A stretch of 64,000 nt of DNA from UMGS1590 sp900552455. GTDB taxonomy: Bacteria; Bacillota; Peptococcia; Peptococcales; Peptococcaceae. The stretch spans positions 2,108,001 to 2,172,000 of the forward strand of contig OZ007004.1 of NCBI GenBank assembly GCA_963931105.1, read 5' to 3'. Below are positions 1 to 8,091 of this stretch, one piece after another. Position 1 is the first letter of the stretch. Each line of letters begins with the position of its first letter. The notes under the pieces were generated by a model that was given only the letters and a program-made list of their open reading frames with translations, was not told where the DNA came from and made no database searches. A program made the translations under genes and the position numbers.

Positions 1-476
1 CCAATCTCTCGCGCCGAGCGCTGACGATCTTTCGCCGGCGCAACATTGGCTTCGTTTTTCAGAACTACAGCCTGATGCCGGTGCTGAACGTGTATGACAA
101 CGTGGCGCTACCGGTGACATTTGACAAGGGTCGTCATGTCGATCACGCATACATTCGCAGGTTGCTGGAGGATCTCGGGCTCTGGGCGCTGCGCAAGCGC
201 TATCCGAACGAACTTTCCGGCGGACAGCAGCAGCGCGTGGCGATCGCTCGCGCGCTGGCGAACAAACCGGCGCTGATCCTGGCTGACGAGCCGACGGGCA
301 ATCTCGACAGCCGCACAACGGTGGATGTGATGGGGGTACTTTCGGCGAGCAGCCGCAGCTACAAGCAGACGATCCTCATGGTCACACACAACGAAGCGCT
401 GGCCCAATCCTGCGACCGCATCATCCACATCGAGGATGGGCGCATTGTGCCGGCGAGAGGCGGTGAGCTGGGATGA
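1..476 (+). CDS. ABC transporter ATP-binding protein (5' end cut by window)
   Basis: ATPase subunit of an ABC transporter of the MacB/LolD/BceA type. The reading frame is open from the first bases (frame begins at base 3), so the Walker A region lies upstream of the window. Visible in order are the Q-loop (IGFVFQNYSLMP), signature LSGGQQQRVAIARAL, Walker B ALILADEPTGNLD and the H-loop MVTHNEA. It overlaps the following permease by an ATGA junction (473-476), so the two are translationally coupled and surely form one transporter. It closely resembles the ATPase at 13782. The substrate cannot be read from the sequence; members export antimicrobial peptides, lipids or lipoproteins. Confidence 0.93.
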   Translation, partial: NLSRRALTIFRRRNIGFVFQNYSLMPVLNVYDNVALPVTFDKGRHVDHAYIRRLLEDLGLWALRKRYPNELSGGQQQRVAIARALANKPALILADEPTGNLDSRTTVDVMGVLSASSRSYKQTILMVTHNEALAQSCDRIIHIEDGRIVPARGGELG

Positions 477-3151
477 GTGCAACGTGGAAGCTGGCGTGGG
501 CCTGGCTGCGCCGCGAAAAGAAGCAGACGCTGGCGCTGTTTGTCGGAATTCTCTTGGCGGCGGCGCTGTTTTCCGGCGTGGGCTCGCTCTTTTCAAGCGG
601 ACGCGATGCGGCGAAGGAAAATGCCCGTGCGGAATACGGCGATTGGCATTATGAGCTGCGCTGCGATCTGCCGTGGTTCGAGGAATTTCTTGCGGATCCG
701 GAAGGCGAGGGCTTTACGCTGGAAAAATACGGCGTCGAGACGGTGCGCAAAGCGATCAGCGCGCCGTTTTCTATCCAATATGTGAGCGCGGACGCTGGCT
801 ACATGGAGATCATGGGGCGCACGCTGCTTGACGGGAAAATGCCAGAGCATAACGACGAGATCGCGATGGATGCGCAGACGCTGCGCAATCTTGGCATCCC
901 GGCGGAACTGGGCGCTGAAGTAGCGCTAGATGGCGAAACGTTCACGCTTTCGGGGATTGTCGCGGAGATGCCGGAAAAGCTCGGCGAGCAGATGGGCGAT
1001 TTTATGCAGGTTTTTGTCGGGCCGGAGCTGGATTATGGCGAAAACGGCAGCTTTGTTTATCTGCATTTTGACGAATCCAGCCCCGTTGCCGAGCAGATCG
1101 CTGCTTTCTGCGCGCAATACGAGATCGACGGCAGCCTGGTGGCGCGCAATATTGGCCTCTCGGGCTATGTTGGCGGCGACGGCTATTCGCTGACGCTTGC
1201 CGAGATCATGGGCGCGCTGGGAGATCCGAGTCTGGGCGTGCCCTATGTCTGGGGGCTTCTGAACGAAAACCAGGCGATGACTGAGGGCGCGATGCTCTTG
1301 GCGCTGGCGCTTTTTGCCGGATTCATCATCTACAGCCTGTTTCAGGTGAGCGTGCTCCGGCGCCAGCAGCAGTACAGCGTGCTGCAGACGCTGGGACTGA
1401 CCGATGGTGGCATTTTCCGGCTCCTGCTCTGCGAGCTTTGCGCTGTGTTCTGCTGCGGCTACAGCCTGGGCTGTCTACTTGGCAATGGGGTTGCGTCGCT
1501 CATATATGCGCACAGCGGGCGCATCTTCGTGGCGCACGATGGACGCTTGCACAGCGGCGTGGATATGGCTGAAAATGTCGAGACGCTGGCGGCGACCAAT
1601 CTGCCGGATGACGGCGCGTTTCACGTCGACTGGTCGTTGATTGGCGGCGGAGCGGTTTTTCTGCTGCTTCTGCTCGTGCTCACGAGTGCGCTCCTGGTGC
1701 GGCAGATGCGGCGCTTCAGTTTGCGTCAGCTGCAAGCGGGAGAGGGCGGCGTGCCGCGCAGCCGCAGGATCATCAGCTTGCGCTGTGCAAGCCTCACCGG
1801 CGTGCTCACCAAGCGCTTCATGCTCGCGCGCAAGCGCACCTTTGCCAGCATCGTCCTTTCGCTGGCGCTGGGCAGCGTGATCTTTCTCGGTGCGACGTAT
1901 GTGATCGAGAACACGCGCATCAACAACGAACTGGTCTTTGCAGCGGACGATGGCCTTGGCTCAGACATTCAGCTTGTCAGCGAAAACGGGCTGCTCGCGC
2001 AGATGATCCCAGAGCAGGCTGTCGCTTCTCTGCGGCAGCTGGAGGGTGTCGGCGCTGTGCTGCCAGTCAGCTATATGCTCGGCGAGATCGCGCTGGACGA
2101 CGGCAGCTTTCGCTGGCCGAGCTATTATGCTGAAACGGCAGGCGACCCGGATTTTGCGCCGGATCCGGAGATCATGGCGCGCTATGGCGGCGTGATCGTG
2201 CAGACTGGCGAGGACGACTACCGGCTCAAGGTGAACATCTACGGCTACGACGACGCCATGCTCGCGCAGCTTGGAGACTATCTGCTTGAAGGGGCGATCG
2301 ATCCCGATGCGATGCGCCGAGAGGACAGCGTTATTGTCAAAACTCTTGTCGATGGCCAGGGAAACAGCGATGGCATCGCCCTCCGCTGCGGCGACAGTCT
2401 GAGGGTGAAAACGCCGCGCGATCCAGAGGCGGAGGAGGCCCTGCTACAGTTCGACGGACCGGCGGACGCTTACCAGACGACGGCGCTCCCTATCTGCGCG
2501 CTGGTCAGTCGGCCCCTCGGCAAGGTGGACACCACCATCGGCGACGACGGCGAACGCACCGTCGATATCATCATGACCCAGGAGCAGATGCAGAAGCATT
2601 TCGGCGTCAGCGGCTACCAGACGGTGAGTGTGATCCTTGCAAACGACGCTGATGCAGCGGCTGTAGCCGACGCTGTGCGCCGCGCGACGGCGGGGATCTC
2701 CGGCTGCGTTGTGCGCGATTACAGCGGCCAGATCGCGGCGCAGGAGCTTTATCTGCGCCAGCAGATGCTGTTCTTCTACGGCATCGCTGCGGTGCTCCTG
2801 GTCGCCAGCCTGGTCCACATTGTGAGCAGCATGCATTATCTCGTTGCGGAACGCCGCCGCGAATTTTCGATCCTGCGGGCGATGGGCATCACCGACAGCG
2901 GCTTTCTGCGGATGCTGGCCCGCGAGGGGCTGCGCTACGGGGTCGCGACGAGCCTGGTGGCGATCCTCTGCTACGCGCTTGTGCAGCGGCTGCTTTTCTA
3001 TCTGCTGCAGCATGTTTATCTGTACCTGCATCCGGCAGCGACCCTCGCGCCGGGTTGGCTCTTCGGCGTAGCAGCAGTGAACATTCTGCTCTGTGTGGGG
3101 ACGATGGTCTTCGCCGGCAGGCAGATCCTGCGGCAAGCTGTGCTGGAATGA
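473..3151 (+). CDS. FtsX-domain ABC transporter permease
   Basis: Large (892 aa) membrane subunit of the upstream ATPase. An N-terminal membrane anchor (about residues 17-40) is followed by a long extracytoplasmic region (about 45-265). A first FtsX-like group of helices follows (about 270-420), with the family-typical segment LRRQQQYSVLQTLGLT. A second anchor comes near 450-475, then another extracytoplasmic domain, and a second FtsX group at the C-terminus (about 760-885) with RRREFSILRAMGIT. The duplicated FtsX architecture is that of COG0577 permeases. The start ATG overlaps the ATPase stop. A terminator follows directly, so this is the last gene of its operon. The cargo is unknown. Confidence 0.9.
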   Translation: MSATWKLAWAWLRREKKQTLALFVGILLAAALFSGVGSLFSSGRDAAKENARAEYGDWHYELRCDLPWFEEFLADPEGEGFTLEKYGVETVRKAISAPFSIQYVSADAGYMEIMGRTLLDGKMPEHNDEIAMDAQTLRNLGIPAELGAEVALDGETFTLSGIVAEMPEKLGEQMGDFMQVFVGPELDYGENGSFVYLHFDESSPVAEQIAAFCAQYEIDGSLVARNIGLSGYVGGDGYSLTLAEIMGALGDPSLGVPYVWGLLNENQAMTEGAMLLALALFAGFIIYSLFQVSVLRRQQQYSVLQTLGLTDGGIFRLLLCELCAVFCCGYSLGCLLGNGVASLIYAHSGRIFVAHDGRLHSGVDMAENVETLAATNLPDDGAFHVDWSLIGGGAVFLLLLLVLTSALLVRQMRRFSLRQLQAGEGGVPRSRRIISLRCASLTGVLTKRFMLARKRTFASIVLSLALGSVIFLGATYVIENTRINNELVFAADDGLGSDIQLVSENGLLAQMIPEQAVASLRQLEGVGAVLPVSYMLGEIALDDGSFRWPSYYAETAGDPDFAPDPEIMARYGGVIVQTGEDDYRLKVNIYGYDDAMLAQLGDYLLEGAIDPDAMRREDSVIVKTLVDGQGNSDGIALRCGDSLRVKTPRDPEAEEALLQFDGPADAYQTTALPICALVSRPLGKVDTTIGDDGERTVDIIMTQEQMQKHFGVSGYQTVSVILANDADAAAVADAVRRATAGISGCVVRDYSGQIAAQELYLRQQMLFFYGIAAVLLVASLVHIVSSMHYLVAERRREFSILRAMGITDSGFLRMLAREGLRYGVATSLVAILCYALVQRLLFYLLQHVYLYLHPAATLAPGWLFGVAAVNILLCVGTMVFAGRQILRQAVLE

Positions 3152-3160
3152 GGTTTTTCT

Positions 3161-3187
3161 GCCCTCGCTTACGAGCGGGGGCAATTT
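3161..3187 (+). terminator. Rho-independent terminator after the FtsX permease
   Basis: GCCCTCGCT and AGCGGGGGC can form a 9-bp stem (one G-T pair) around a TACG loop, followed by AATTTTT. It lies 9 bases after the permease stop. Confidence 0.8.
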
Positions 3188-3223
3188 TTATGAACGAAAC
3201 TGTGAACTTTTTTCAAAATATGC

Positions 3224-3253
3224 TTGACGATTGGCGACTGTGTGTGGTATTAT
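3224..3253 (+). promoter_or_regulatory. Sigma-A type promoter of the tRNA cluster
   Basis: TTGACG at 3224-3229 and TATTAT at 3248-3253, separated by 18 bases, placed about 40 bases before the first tRNA. The fit is good for a strong stable-RNA promoter. Confidence 0.6.
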
Positions 3254-3295
3254 TAGCAAGTCGTTGCGAGAGAGAAATCGCGCGGCGGAATATAT

Positions 3296-3369
3296 GGCGA
3301 GTTGGAGAAGCGGCTTAACTCATCAGCCTTTCACGCTGACATTCACGGGTTCGAATCCCGTACTCGTCA
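3296..3369 (+). tRNA. tRNA-Glu (UUC)
   Basis: The acceptor stem is GGCGAGT with ACTCGTC and discriminator A. The anticodon stem TCAGC/GCTGA encloses the loop CTTTCAC, giving anticodon TTC. The T-arm contains GGGTTCGAATCCC. CCA is not encoded. It is the first of three tRNA genes in tandem. Confidence 0.93.
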
Positions 3370-3375
3370 TTTTGT

Positions 3376-3448
3376 GGACAATTAGCTCAGTTGGGAGAGC
3401 GTCTGCCTTACAAGCAGAGGGTCGGCGGTTCGAGCCCGTCATTGTCCA
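3376..3448 (+). tRNA. tRNA-Val (UAC)
   Basis: Acceptor stem GGACAAT/ATTGTCC with discriminator A; D-arm TAGCTCAGTTGGGAGAGC; anticodon stem TCTGC/GCAGA with loop CTTACAA, so anticodon TAC; T-loop GGTTCGAGCC. It lies six bases after tRNA-Glu. CCA is not encoded. Confidence 0.95.
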
Positions 3449-3450
3449 GT

Positions 3451-3524
3451 GGCGCAGTAGCTCAGTTGGTTAGAGCGCCAGCCTGTCACGCTGGAGGTCG
3501 TGGGTTCGAGACCCATCTGCGTCG
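3451..3524 (+). tRNA. tRNA-Asp (GUC)
   Basis: Acceptor stem GGCGCAG/CTGCGTC with discriminator G; anticodon stem CCAGC/GCTGG with loop CTGTCAC, so anticodon GTC; T-arm GGGTTCGAGACCC. It starts two bases after tRNA-Val. CCA is not encoded. Confidence 0.95.
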
Positions 3525-3525
3525 T

Positions 3526-3552
3526 AGACATTGCTTCGGCAATGTCTTTTTT
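3526..3552 (+). terminator. Terminator of the tRNA cluster
   Basis: AGACATTGC and GCAATGTCT form a 9-bp stem around a TTCG tetraloop, followed by a run of T. It sits immediately after tRNA-Asp. Confidence 0.85.
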
Positions 3553-3645
3553 ATAGTATCAGGATGGTCCGCTGTCCGTCGGTCACCGGCATGTCTGCTG
3601 GCGTTCGACAGTTATGAACATCTCACAGATGAAAGGAGAAAGCAC

Positions 3646-3990
3646 ATGGATATCATCAAACAGATCGAAGAAGCACAAATGAAGCAAGACGTTCCTGAAT
3701 TTCGTCCTGGCGATACGGTTCGCATCGAAGTAAAGGTCGTCGAAGGGAACAGAGAACGTCTGCAGGCATACGAAGGCGTTGTCATCAAACGTGTTGGCAA
3801 GGGCCTGACGGAAACCTTCACGGTTCGTCGTACTGCTTACGGCGTTACCAGTGAACGTATCTTCCCTATCCATTCCCCACGTGTGGCTTCCATCAAGGTT
3901 GTTCGCCAGGGGCGTGTACGTCGTGCGAAGCTCTACTACATGCGCGATCGTTACGGCAAGGCTGCTCGTATCAAAGAAATCCATCGCTAA
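3646..3990 (+). CDS. rplS: 50S ribosomal protein L19
   Basis: Large-subunit protein at the 30S/50S interface, 114 aa, the family's normal length. Hallmarks are PEFRPGDTVRIEVKVVEG, RLQAYEGVVIKR, ETFTVRR, the VERIFPIHSP-like segment SERIFPIHSP, and the basic C-terminus RRAKLYYMRDRYGKAARIKE. The ATG at 3646 is chosen because L19 proteins start here and AAAGGAG lies just upstream (3632-3638). The frame stays open further upstream, but that stretch runs through tRNA-Asp. In many Firmicutes rplS follows trmD; here it stands alone between tRNA genes and a transporter. Confidence 0.96.
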   Translation: MDIIKQIEEAQMKQDVPEFRPGDTVRIEVKVVEGNRERLQAYEGVVIKRVGKGLTETFTVRRTAYGVTSERIFPIHSPRVASIKVVRQGRVRRAKLYYMRDRYGKAARIKEIHR

Positions 3991-3998
3991 TCGAAAAT

Positions 3999-4032
3999 CC
4001 GGATGTGCCTGTTGGTGCGTCCGGTTTTTTTT
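3999..4032 (+). terminator. Terminator of rplS
   Basis: CCGGATG and CGTCCGG pair around a loop of about 12 bases and are followed by eight T. It begins 9 bases after the rplS stop. Confidence 0.8.
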
Positions 4033-4056
4033 GTGCGGAGAAATTCTGTAGGATTT

Positions 4057-4091
4057 TATAATTGGGATCAGAAATTGTTGTGGTCACAACA
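4057..4091 (+). promoter_or_regulatory. Candidate promoter and palindromic operator of the anion transporter
   Basis: TATAAT (4057-4062) is a clear -10; no convincing -35 is seen. A perfect inverted repeat, TGTTGTG-GT-CACAACA, lies at 4076-4091, about 15-30 bases after the -10, where a bound dimer would block transcription. The pattern resembles GntR-type operators (inference). No regulator gene is adjacent. Confidence 0.4.
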
Positions 4092-4186
4092 TCGTGGATG
4101 GATTAATCGGCGTTATCATAACCATAAATTTTAACGGCTCTGTCGCCACCGCTGGGCGGCGGGGCTCGGCAAAGGGGTTATGTATA

Positions 4187-5629
4187 ATGGCGGAAGCAAA
4201 AAGTTCTCGTACGAAGCTCTACATCCACACGCTGATCATGCTTGTGCTGATGGCGAGCGGCTGGTTCCTGTCTGAAGGGCAGGTGCTGACGGAATATGGT
4301 GTGCGCATCACGATGATCTTCGTGGGTGCGATCTGGGGCTGGATTTTTATCAATCTGATCATCCCAAGCTTTGCGGCGCTGATCTTTCTGGTGCTGGCGG
4401 GGATGGGCACGGCGAAGGAGGTTGTCGGCGCTGGCTTTGGCGCTGAGATCATCCTGCTGATCGTGTTCTTCTCGATCTTCACCCAGTGGCTGGAAGATAT
4501 CGGCCTGACGAACACGATGGCGAAGTGGCTGCTTTCGCGAAAATTCCTCAGCGGCAAGCCATATGTGTTCATCTTCATGCTTTTCCTGGTGACGTTCCTC
4601 TGCGGATTTTTCGTGGGGATCTATGCGACGATCTTCCTGATGTGGGGGATCTGCTACCGCATGCTGCAGGACATGGGCTTTAAGCGCGGCAGCAAGGAAT
4701 CGAGCTTTATCCTGATCGGTGTGGCCTTTGTCAGCATCATGGGGATGACGGTAAAGCCATGGTCGCCATGGGCGATGGTTGGGGTCAACGGTCTGCACTC
4801 GGTGACGGGCGAGGGGGTTGTCTTCCTGCCATATAGCTGCTTCATGGTTGTGATCTCGCTGGCGAGCACGCTGCTTTTTATGCTCTTTGCGAAGCTGATC
4901 CTGCGCCTGGACATGAGTGTGATGAAGGACAAGGACTTCACTGGTCTGGCGAAGGAGATCCAGGTGACGAAGCAGCAGAAGCTGGGGGCTGTGATGCTGA
5001 TCCTGCTTCTGGTGGCGCTATATATTCCAAGCGTGCTGCCGGATGGGCTGATCAAGACAATGCTTTCGGCGCAAGGGGCAACGGGGCTGTGCATCATCAT
5101 GCTGTTGGTGCTGAGCTTTGTCTACTTTGATGGCAAGCCTGCGATCGATTTTGTGGAGCTTGCGAAGAAATCGATCCCATGGAACATGGTCTGCCTGCTG
5201 ACGGCGGTTGGGCCGCTGGGCGATGCGCTGATGAGCAGCGACACGGGCTTTACGAAGGCGATCATGGCGACGCTGAAGCCGATCATGGCTGGTCAGAGCC
5301 CAACAATGTTCTACATTTTCACGATCATTCTGGTCTGCGTGCTGACCCAGTTCATGAACAATACGATCCTTCTGGTTGTGATGACGCCGATGTTCTGCAC
5401 GATCGCAGGGATGGTTGGCGCAAATCCGATCCTGGTAGCGTCGATCCTGATCTTCGGCCTGACGGCTGCGCTCTGCACGCCGGGGGCAAGCTCCCGTGCC
5501 GGGCTGGTATTCGGGAACACGGAATGGATCGATGTGAAGCAGGCGTATATCCAGGCTGTGCTGTCGGTTGTGGCGGTTATCCTGGTGCTTGCGGTGATCG
5601 GTATCCCGCTGGGGTCTGTGCTTTTCTAA
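4187..5629 (+). CDS. SLC13/DASS-type anion transporter
   Basis: Polytopic membrane protein of 480 aa with roughly 11-12 hydrophobic segments. It resembles SLC13 permeases (sodium-coupled dicarboxylate, citrate or sulfate uptake) in the ArsB/NhaD superfamily. Supporting parts are the re-entrant-loop-like segments MNNTILLVVMTPMF (about 415-430) and CTPGASSRAGLVFG (about 455-470). The ATG at 4187 is preferred: it follows AAAGGGG and gives a normal N-terminus (MAEAKSSRTKLYIHTL). An in-frame ATG at 4094 would add 31 atypical residues. It is a single-gene unit between terminators at 3999 and 5662. The substrate is not predictable; a C4-dicarboxylate or citrate fits a fermenter. Confidence 0.85.
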   Translation: MAEAKSSRTKLYIHTLIMLVLMASGWFLSEGQVLTEYGVRITMIFVGAIWGWIFINLIIPSFAALIFLVLAGMGTAKEVVGAGFGAEIILLIVFFSIFTQWLEDIGLTNTMAKWLLSRKFLSGKPYVFIFMLFLVTFLCGFFVGIYATIFLMWGICYRMLQDMGFKRGSKESSFILIGVAFVSIMGMTVKPWSPWAMVGVNGLHSVTGEGVVFLPYSCFMVVISLASTLLFMLFAKLILRLDMSVMKDKDFTGLAKEIQVTKQQKLGAVMLILLLVALYIPSVLPDGLIKTMLSAQGATGLCIIMLLVLSFVYFDGKPAIDFVELAKKSIPWNMVCLLTAVGPLGDALMSSDTGFTKAIMATLKPIMAGQSPTMFYIFTIILVCVLTQFMNNTILLVVMTPMFCTIAGMVGANPILVASILIFGLTAALCTPGASSRAGLVFGNTEWIDVKQAYIQAVLSVVAVILVLAVIGIPLGSVLF

Positions 5630-5661
5630 AAATGTTGTCAAATCCTGTCTTTTCAAATTCG

Positions 5662-5689
5662 ATCCGTCGCAAGAGCGGCGGATTTTTTT
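5662..5689 (+). terminator. Terminator of the anion transporter gene
   Basis: ATCCGTCGC and GCGGCGGAT (9 bp, one G-T pair) flank an AAGA loop and are followed by seven T. Confidence 0.85.
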
Positions 5690-5722
5690 GTGTGGCAGGG
5701 GGATTGTTCTGGCCTAAAGCGC

Positions 5723-5752
5723 TTGCACTATTGGCGGCATTTCCGGTATAAT
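5723..5752 (+). promoter_or_regulatory. Promoter of ligA operon
   Basis: TTGCAC (5723-5728), 18-base spacer, TATAAT (5747-5752). It lies about 40 bases before the ligA start and probably drives ligA-gatCAB-deoC. Confidence 0.65.
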
Positions 5753-5794
5753 TGAGGTTAGTGTGTGGATGATGATCCACGAAAGGCGGTGACG

Positions 5795-7795
5795 ATGTTG
5801 ACTGACGAAGAACGGTTACACTATGAGCAGATGATGGACGATTTGCGCCATCACGAATATCTCTACTATGTGCTGGATGCGCCGGAGCTCTCGGATGTGG
5901 AATACGATCGGCGCTACCGGGCGCTGGAGGAATTTGAGCGGGCGCATCCGGAGGAGATCGCGCCGGACTCGCCGACGCAGCGTGTGGGCGGGGCGGTGAA
6001 GGAGGGCTTTCGCCCTTACCACCATCCGCAGCCGCTGCAGAGTCTGGCGAATGCGTTTTCGTTTGCGGAGCTGGCGGCCTTTGACGAGAGTCTGCGCAAG
6101 GAGGTGCCGGCGAGTCGTATCCGCTACTCGGTGGAGTTTAAGATCGATGGGCTTTCGATCGCGCTGTACTATCGCGACGGTCGTCTGCAGGCGGCGGCGA
6201 CGCGCGGCGATGGCTCGGAAGGCGAGGATGTGACGGCGGGGGTGCGCACGGTGCGCGCTGTGCCGCTGGCGATTCCCTACAAGGGAGATTTGGCGATCCG
6301 CGGCGAGATCTACATGCCGAAGCAGGCGTTCCTGCGCCTGAACGAAGCGCGCGAGGCGCTGGGCGAGCCGCTATTTGCGAATCCGCGCAATGCGGCGGCG
6401 GGCTCGCTGCGGCAGCTGGATCCGCAGATCACGGCGAAGCGCAAGCTTTCGGGGATCTTCTACACGGTGATGAACGACGAGGCGGTTGGCCTGATGTCGC
6501 AGGAGGAGGCGGTGGCCTTTATCGAAGCGCAGCATCTGCCGCCGATCGAAAGCAAGGTTTGCACGACGATCGAGGAGGCCTACGACTACTGCATGCTGTG
6601 GAAGGAGAAGCGCCAGGAGCTGCCTTACGAGATCGACGGCATGGTGATCAAGCTGGACGATCTGGCTCTGCAGAAGGCGCTGGGCAGTCGGGCGCGCTCG
6701 CCGCGCTGGGCGATCGCCTACAAATTTCCGCCAGAGCAGAAGACGACGCTGCTGGAGGACATCACGCTGCAGATTGGCCGCACTGGCGCGGCGACGCCGG
6801 TTGGCGAGCTGGCGCCGGTGTTTGTGGCGGGCTCGACGATCCGCCGCGCGACGCTGCATAACCGTGCCTTCATCGAAGAGAAGGACATTCGCATCGGCGA
6901 CACGGTGGTGGTGCAGAAGGCGGGAGATGTGATCCCGGAAATTGACCACGTTGTCACGGAGAAGCGTCCGCCGGAGGCGGTGCCGTATGTCTTCCCGACG
7001 CGCTGTCCGGAATGCGGCACGGCGCTGGTGCAGCTTGCTGGCGAAGCGCGGGTGCGCTGCCCGAATGCGCTGGCTTGTCCGGCGCAGGTGCGGGCGCGGA
7101 TTGTGCACTTTGCGAGCAAGGATGCGATGGACATTGTGGGGCTGGGGCCGGAGATTGTGAACCAGCTTTACGAGAGTGGTCTGGTGCGGGAGCTGGCGGA
7201 TCTCTACGAGTTGGAGCTGGCGCAGCTTCTGCGGCTGGAGCGCTTTGCTGAGGCGAAGGCGAAAAGCCTGCTTGCGGCAATCGCGGCCTCGAAAGAGAAC
7301 GCGCTTTACCGCCTGATCTATGCGTTGGGGATCCCGCTGGTGGGTTTGGAAACGAGCAAGATCCTGGCGCGGAATTTCCCGGATATGGCAGCGCTGGCGG
7401 CGGCGGATGTCGGTTCGCTGACGGCGCTGGACCAGATCGGTGCGCTGATCGCGCAGGAGGTGGTCGGGTTCTTCGCAAGCGACACGAACCGCGCGCAGCT
7501 GCGACGACTGGCTGAGCTGGGGCTGAACATGCGAAGCGAGCGTGAAGCGCAGGCGCTGGAGCAGACCCTTGCCGGGAAGACTTTTGTGCTGACGGGGATG
7601 CTCCCGACCTATTCCCGCGACGAAGCGAAGGCGCTGATCGAGGCGCGCGGCGGCAAGGTCACGGGAAGCGTCAGCAAGAAAACGAGCTATCTGGTGGCCG
7701 GCGAAAAGCCGGGTTCAAAATACGACAAGGCGGTGAGCCTGGGCATTCCGGTGCTTGACGAACAGGCGCTGCTGGCATTATTGGAAGGAGAATAA
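5795..7795 (+). CDS. ligA: NAD+-dependent DNA ligase LigA
   Basis: Seals 3'-OH/5'-phosphate nicks using NAD+; essential in replication and repair. 666 aa, normal for the family. Domains in order: Ia domain (DLRHHEYLYYVLDAPELSDVEYD), adenylation domain with the AMP-accepting lysine in KIDG (Lys116), OB fold, four-cysteine zinc finger (CPECGTALV and CPNALACPAQ), helix-hairpin-helix repeats, and a C-terminal BRCT domain (about 590-666, GKTFVLTGMLPTYSRDEA). The ATG at 5795 follows AAAGGCGGTG and matches family N-termini; an in-frame ATG at 5765 has no such site. gatC follows after one base. Confidence 0.97.
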   Translation: MLTDEERLHYEQMMDDLRHHEYLYYVLDAPELSDVEYDRRYRALEEFERAHPEEIAPDSPTQRVGGAVKEGFRPYHHPQPLQSLANAFSFAELAAFDESLRKEVPASRIRYSVEFKIDGLSIALYYRDGRLQAAATRGDGSEGEDVTAGVRTVRAVPLAIPYKGDLAIRGEIYMPKQAFLRLNEAREALGEPLFANPRNAAAGSLRQLDPQITAKRKLSGIFYTVMNDEAVGLMSQEEAVAFIEAQHLPPIESKVCTTIEEAYDYCMLWKEKRQELPYEIDGMVIKLDDLALQKALGSRARSPRWAIAYKFPPEQKTTLLEDITLQIGRTGAATPVGELAPVFVAGSTIRRATLHNRAFIEEKDIRIGDTVVVQKAGDVIPEIDHVVTEKRPPEAVPYVFPTRCPECGTALVQLAGEARVRCPNALACPAQVRARIVHFASKDAMDIVGLGPEIVNQLYESGLVRELADLYELELAQLLRLERFAEAKAKSLLAAIAASKENALYRLIYALGIPLVGLETSKILARNFPDMAALAAADVGSLTALDQIGALIAQEVVGFFASDTNRAQLRRLAELGLNMRSEREAQALEQTLAGKTFVLTGMLPTYSRDEAKALIEARGGKVTGSVSKKTSYLVAGEKPGSKYDKAVSLGIPVLDEQALLALLEGE

Positions 7796-7796
7796 G

Positions 7797-8078
7797 ATGC
7801 TTACAAGAGAAGCTGTAGAACGTGTCGCGCATTTGAGCCGACTCGAATTTACCGAAGAAGAGCTGACGGAGCAGTTTGCGCAGCTGCAGTCGATCATCGA
7901 AATGATGGACAGCCTGAGCGAGATCGACACAGAAGGCGTGGCTCCGCTGAACCATGTCATGGACATCGAGAATGTTTTCCGCGAGGACACGGTGCACGAA
8001 AGCATGGGCGCCGAAAAGGTGCTGGCGAATGCGCCGGAGGAAAACGAGAACATGTTCCAGGTGCCAAAGATTGTGTAA
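7797..8078 (+). CDS. gatC: Asp-tRNA(Asn)/Glu-tRNA(Gln) amidotransferase subunit C
   Basis: Small stabilising subunit (93 aa) of GatCAB, which converts mis-acylated Glu-tRNA(Gln) and Asp-tRNA(Asn) to the amides. Typical features are VERVAHLSRLEFTEEEL at the N-terminus and the C-terminal motif FREDTVHESMGAEKVLANAPEE. The start ATG follows GGAAGGAG and comes one base after the ligA stop, so translation is probably coupled. gatA and gatB follow in the usual order. Confidence 0.96.
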   Translation: MLTREAVERVAHLSRLEFTEEELTEQFAQLQSIIEMMDSLSEIDTEGVAPLNHVMDIENVFREDTVHESMGAEKVLANAPEENENMFQVPKIV

Positions 8079-8091
8079 GGAGGGAAAGATT

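Noticed and set aside
3231..3645. Open frames across the tRNA cluster, including an upstream extension of rplS
   Set aside because: They run through three tRNA genes with clear cloverleaf features. L19 starts at the ATG with a good ribosome-binding site at 3646.
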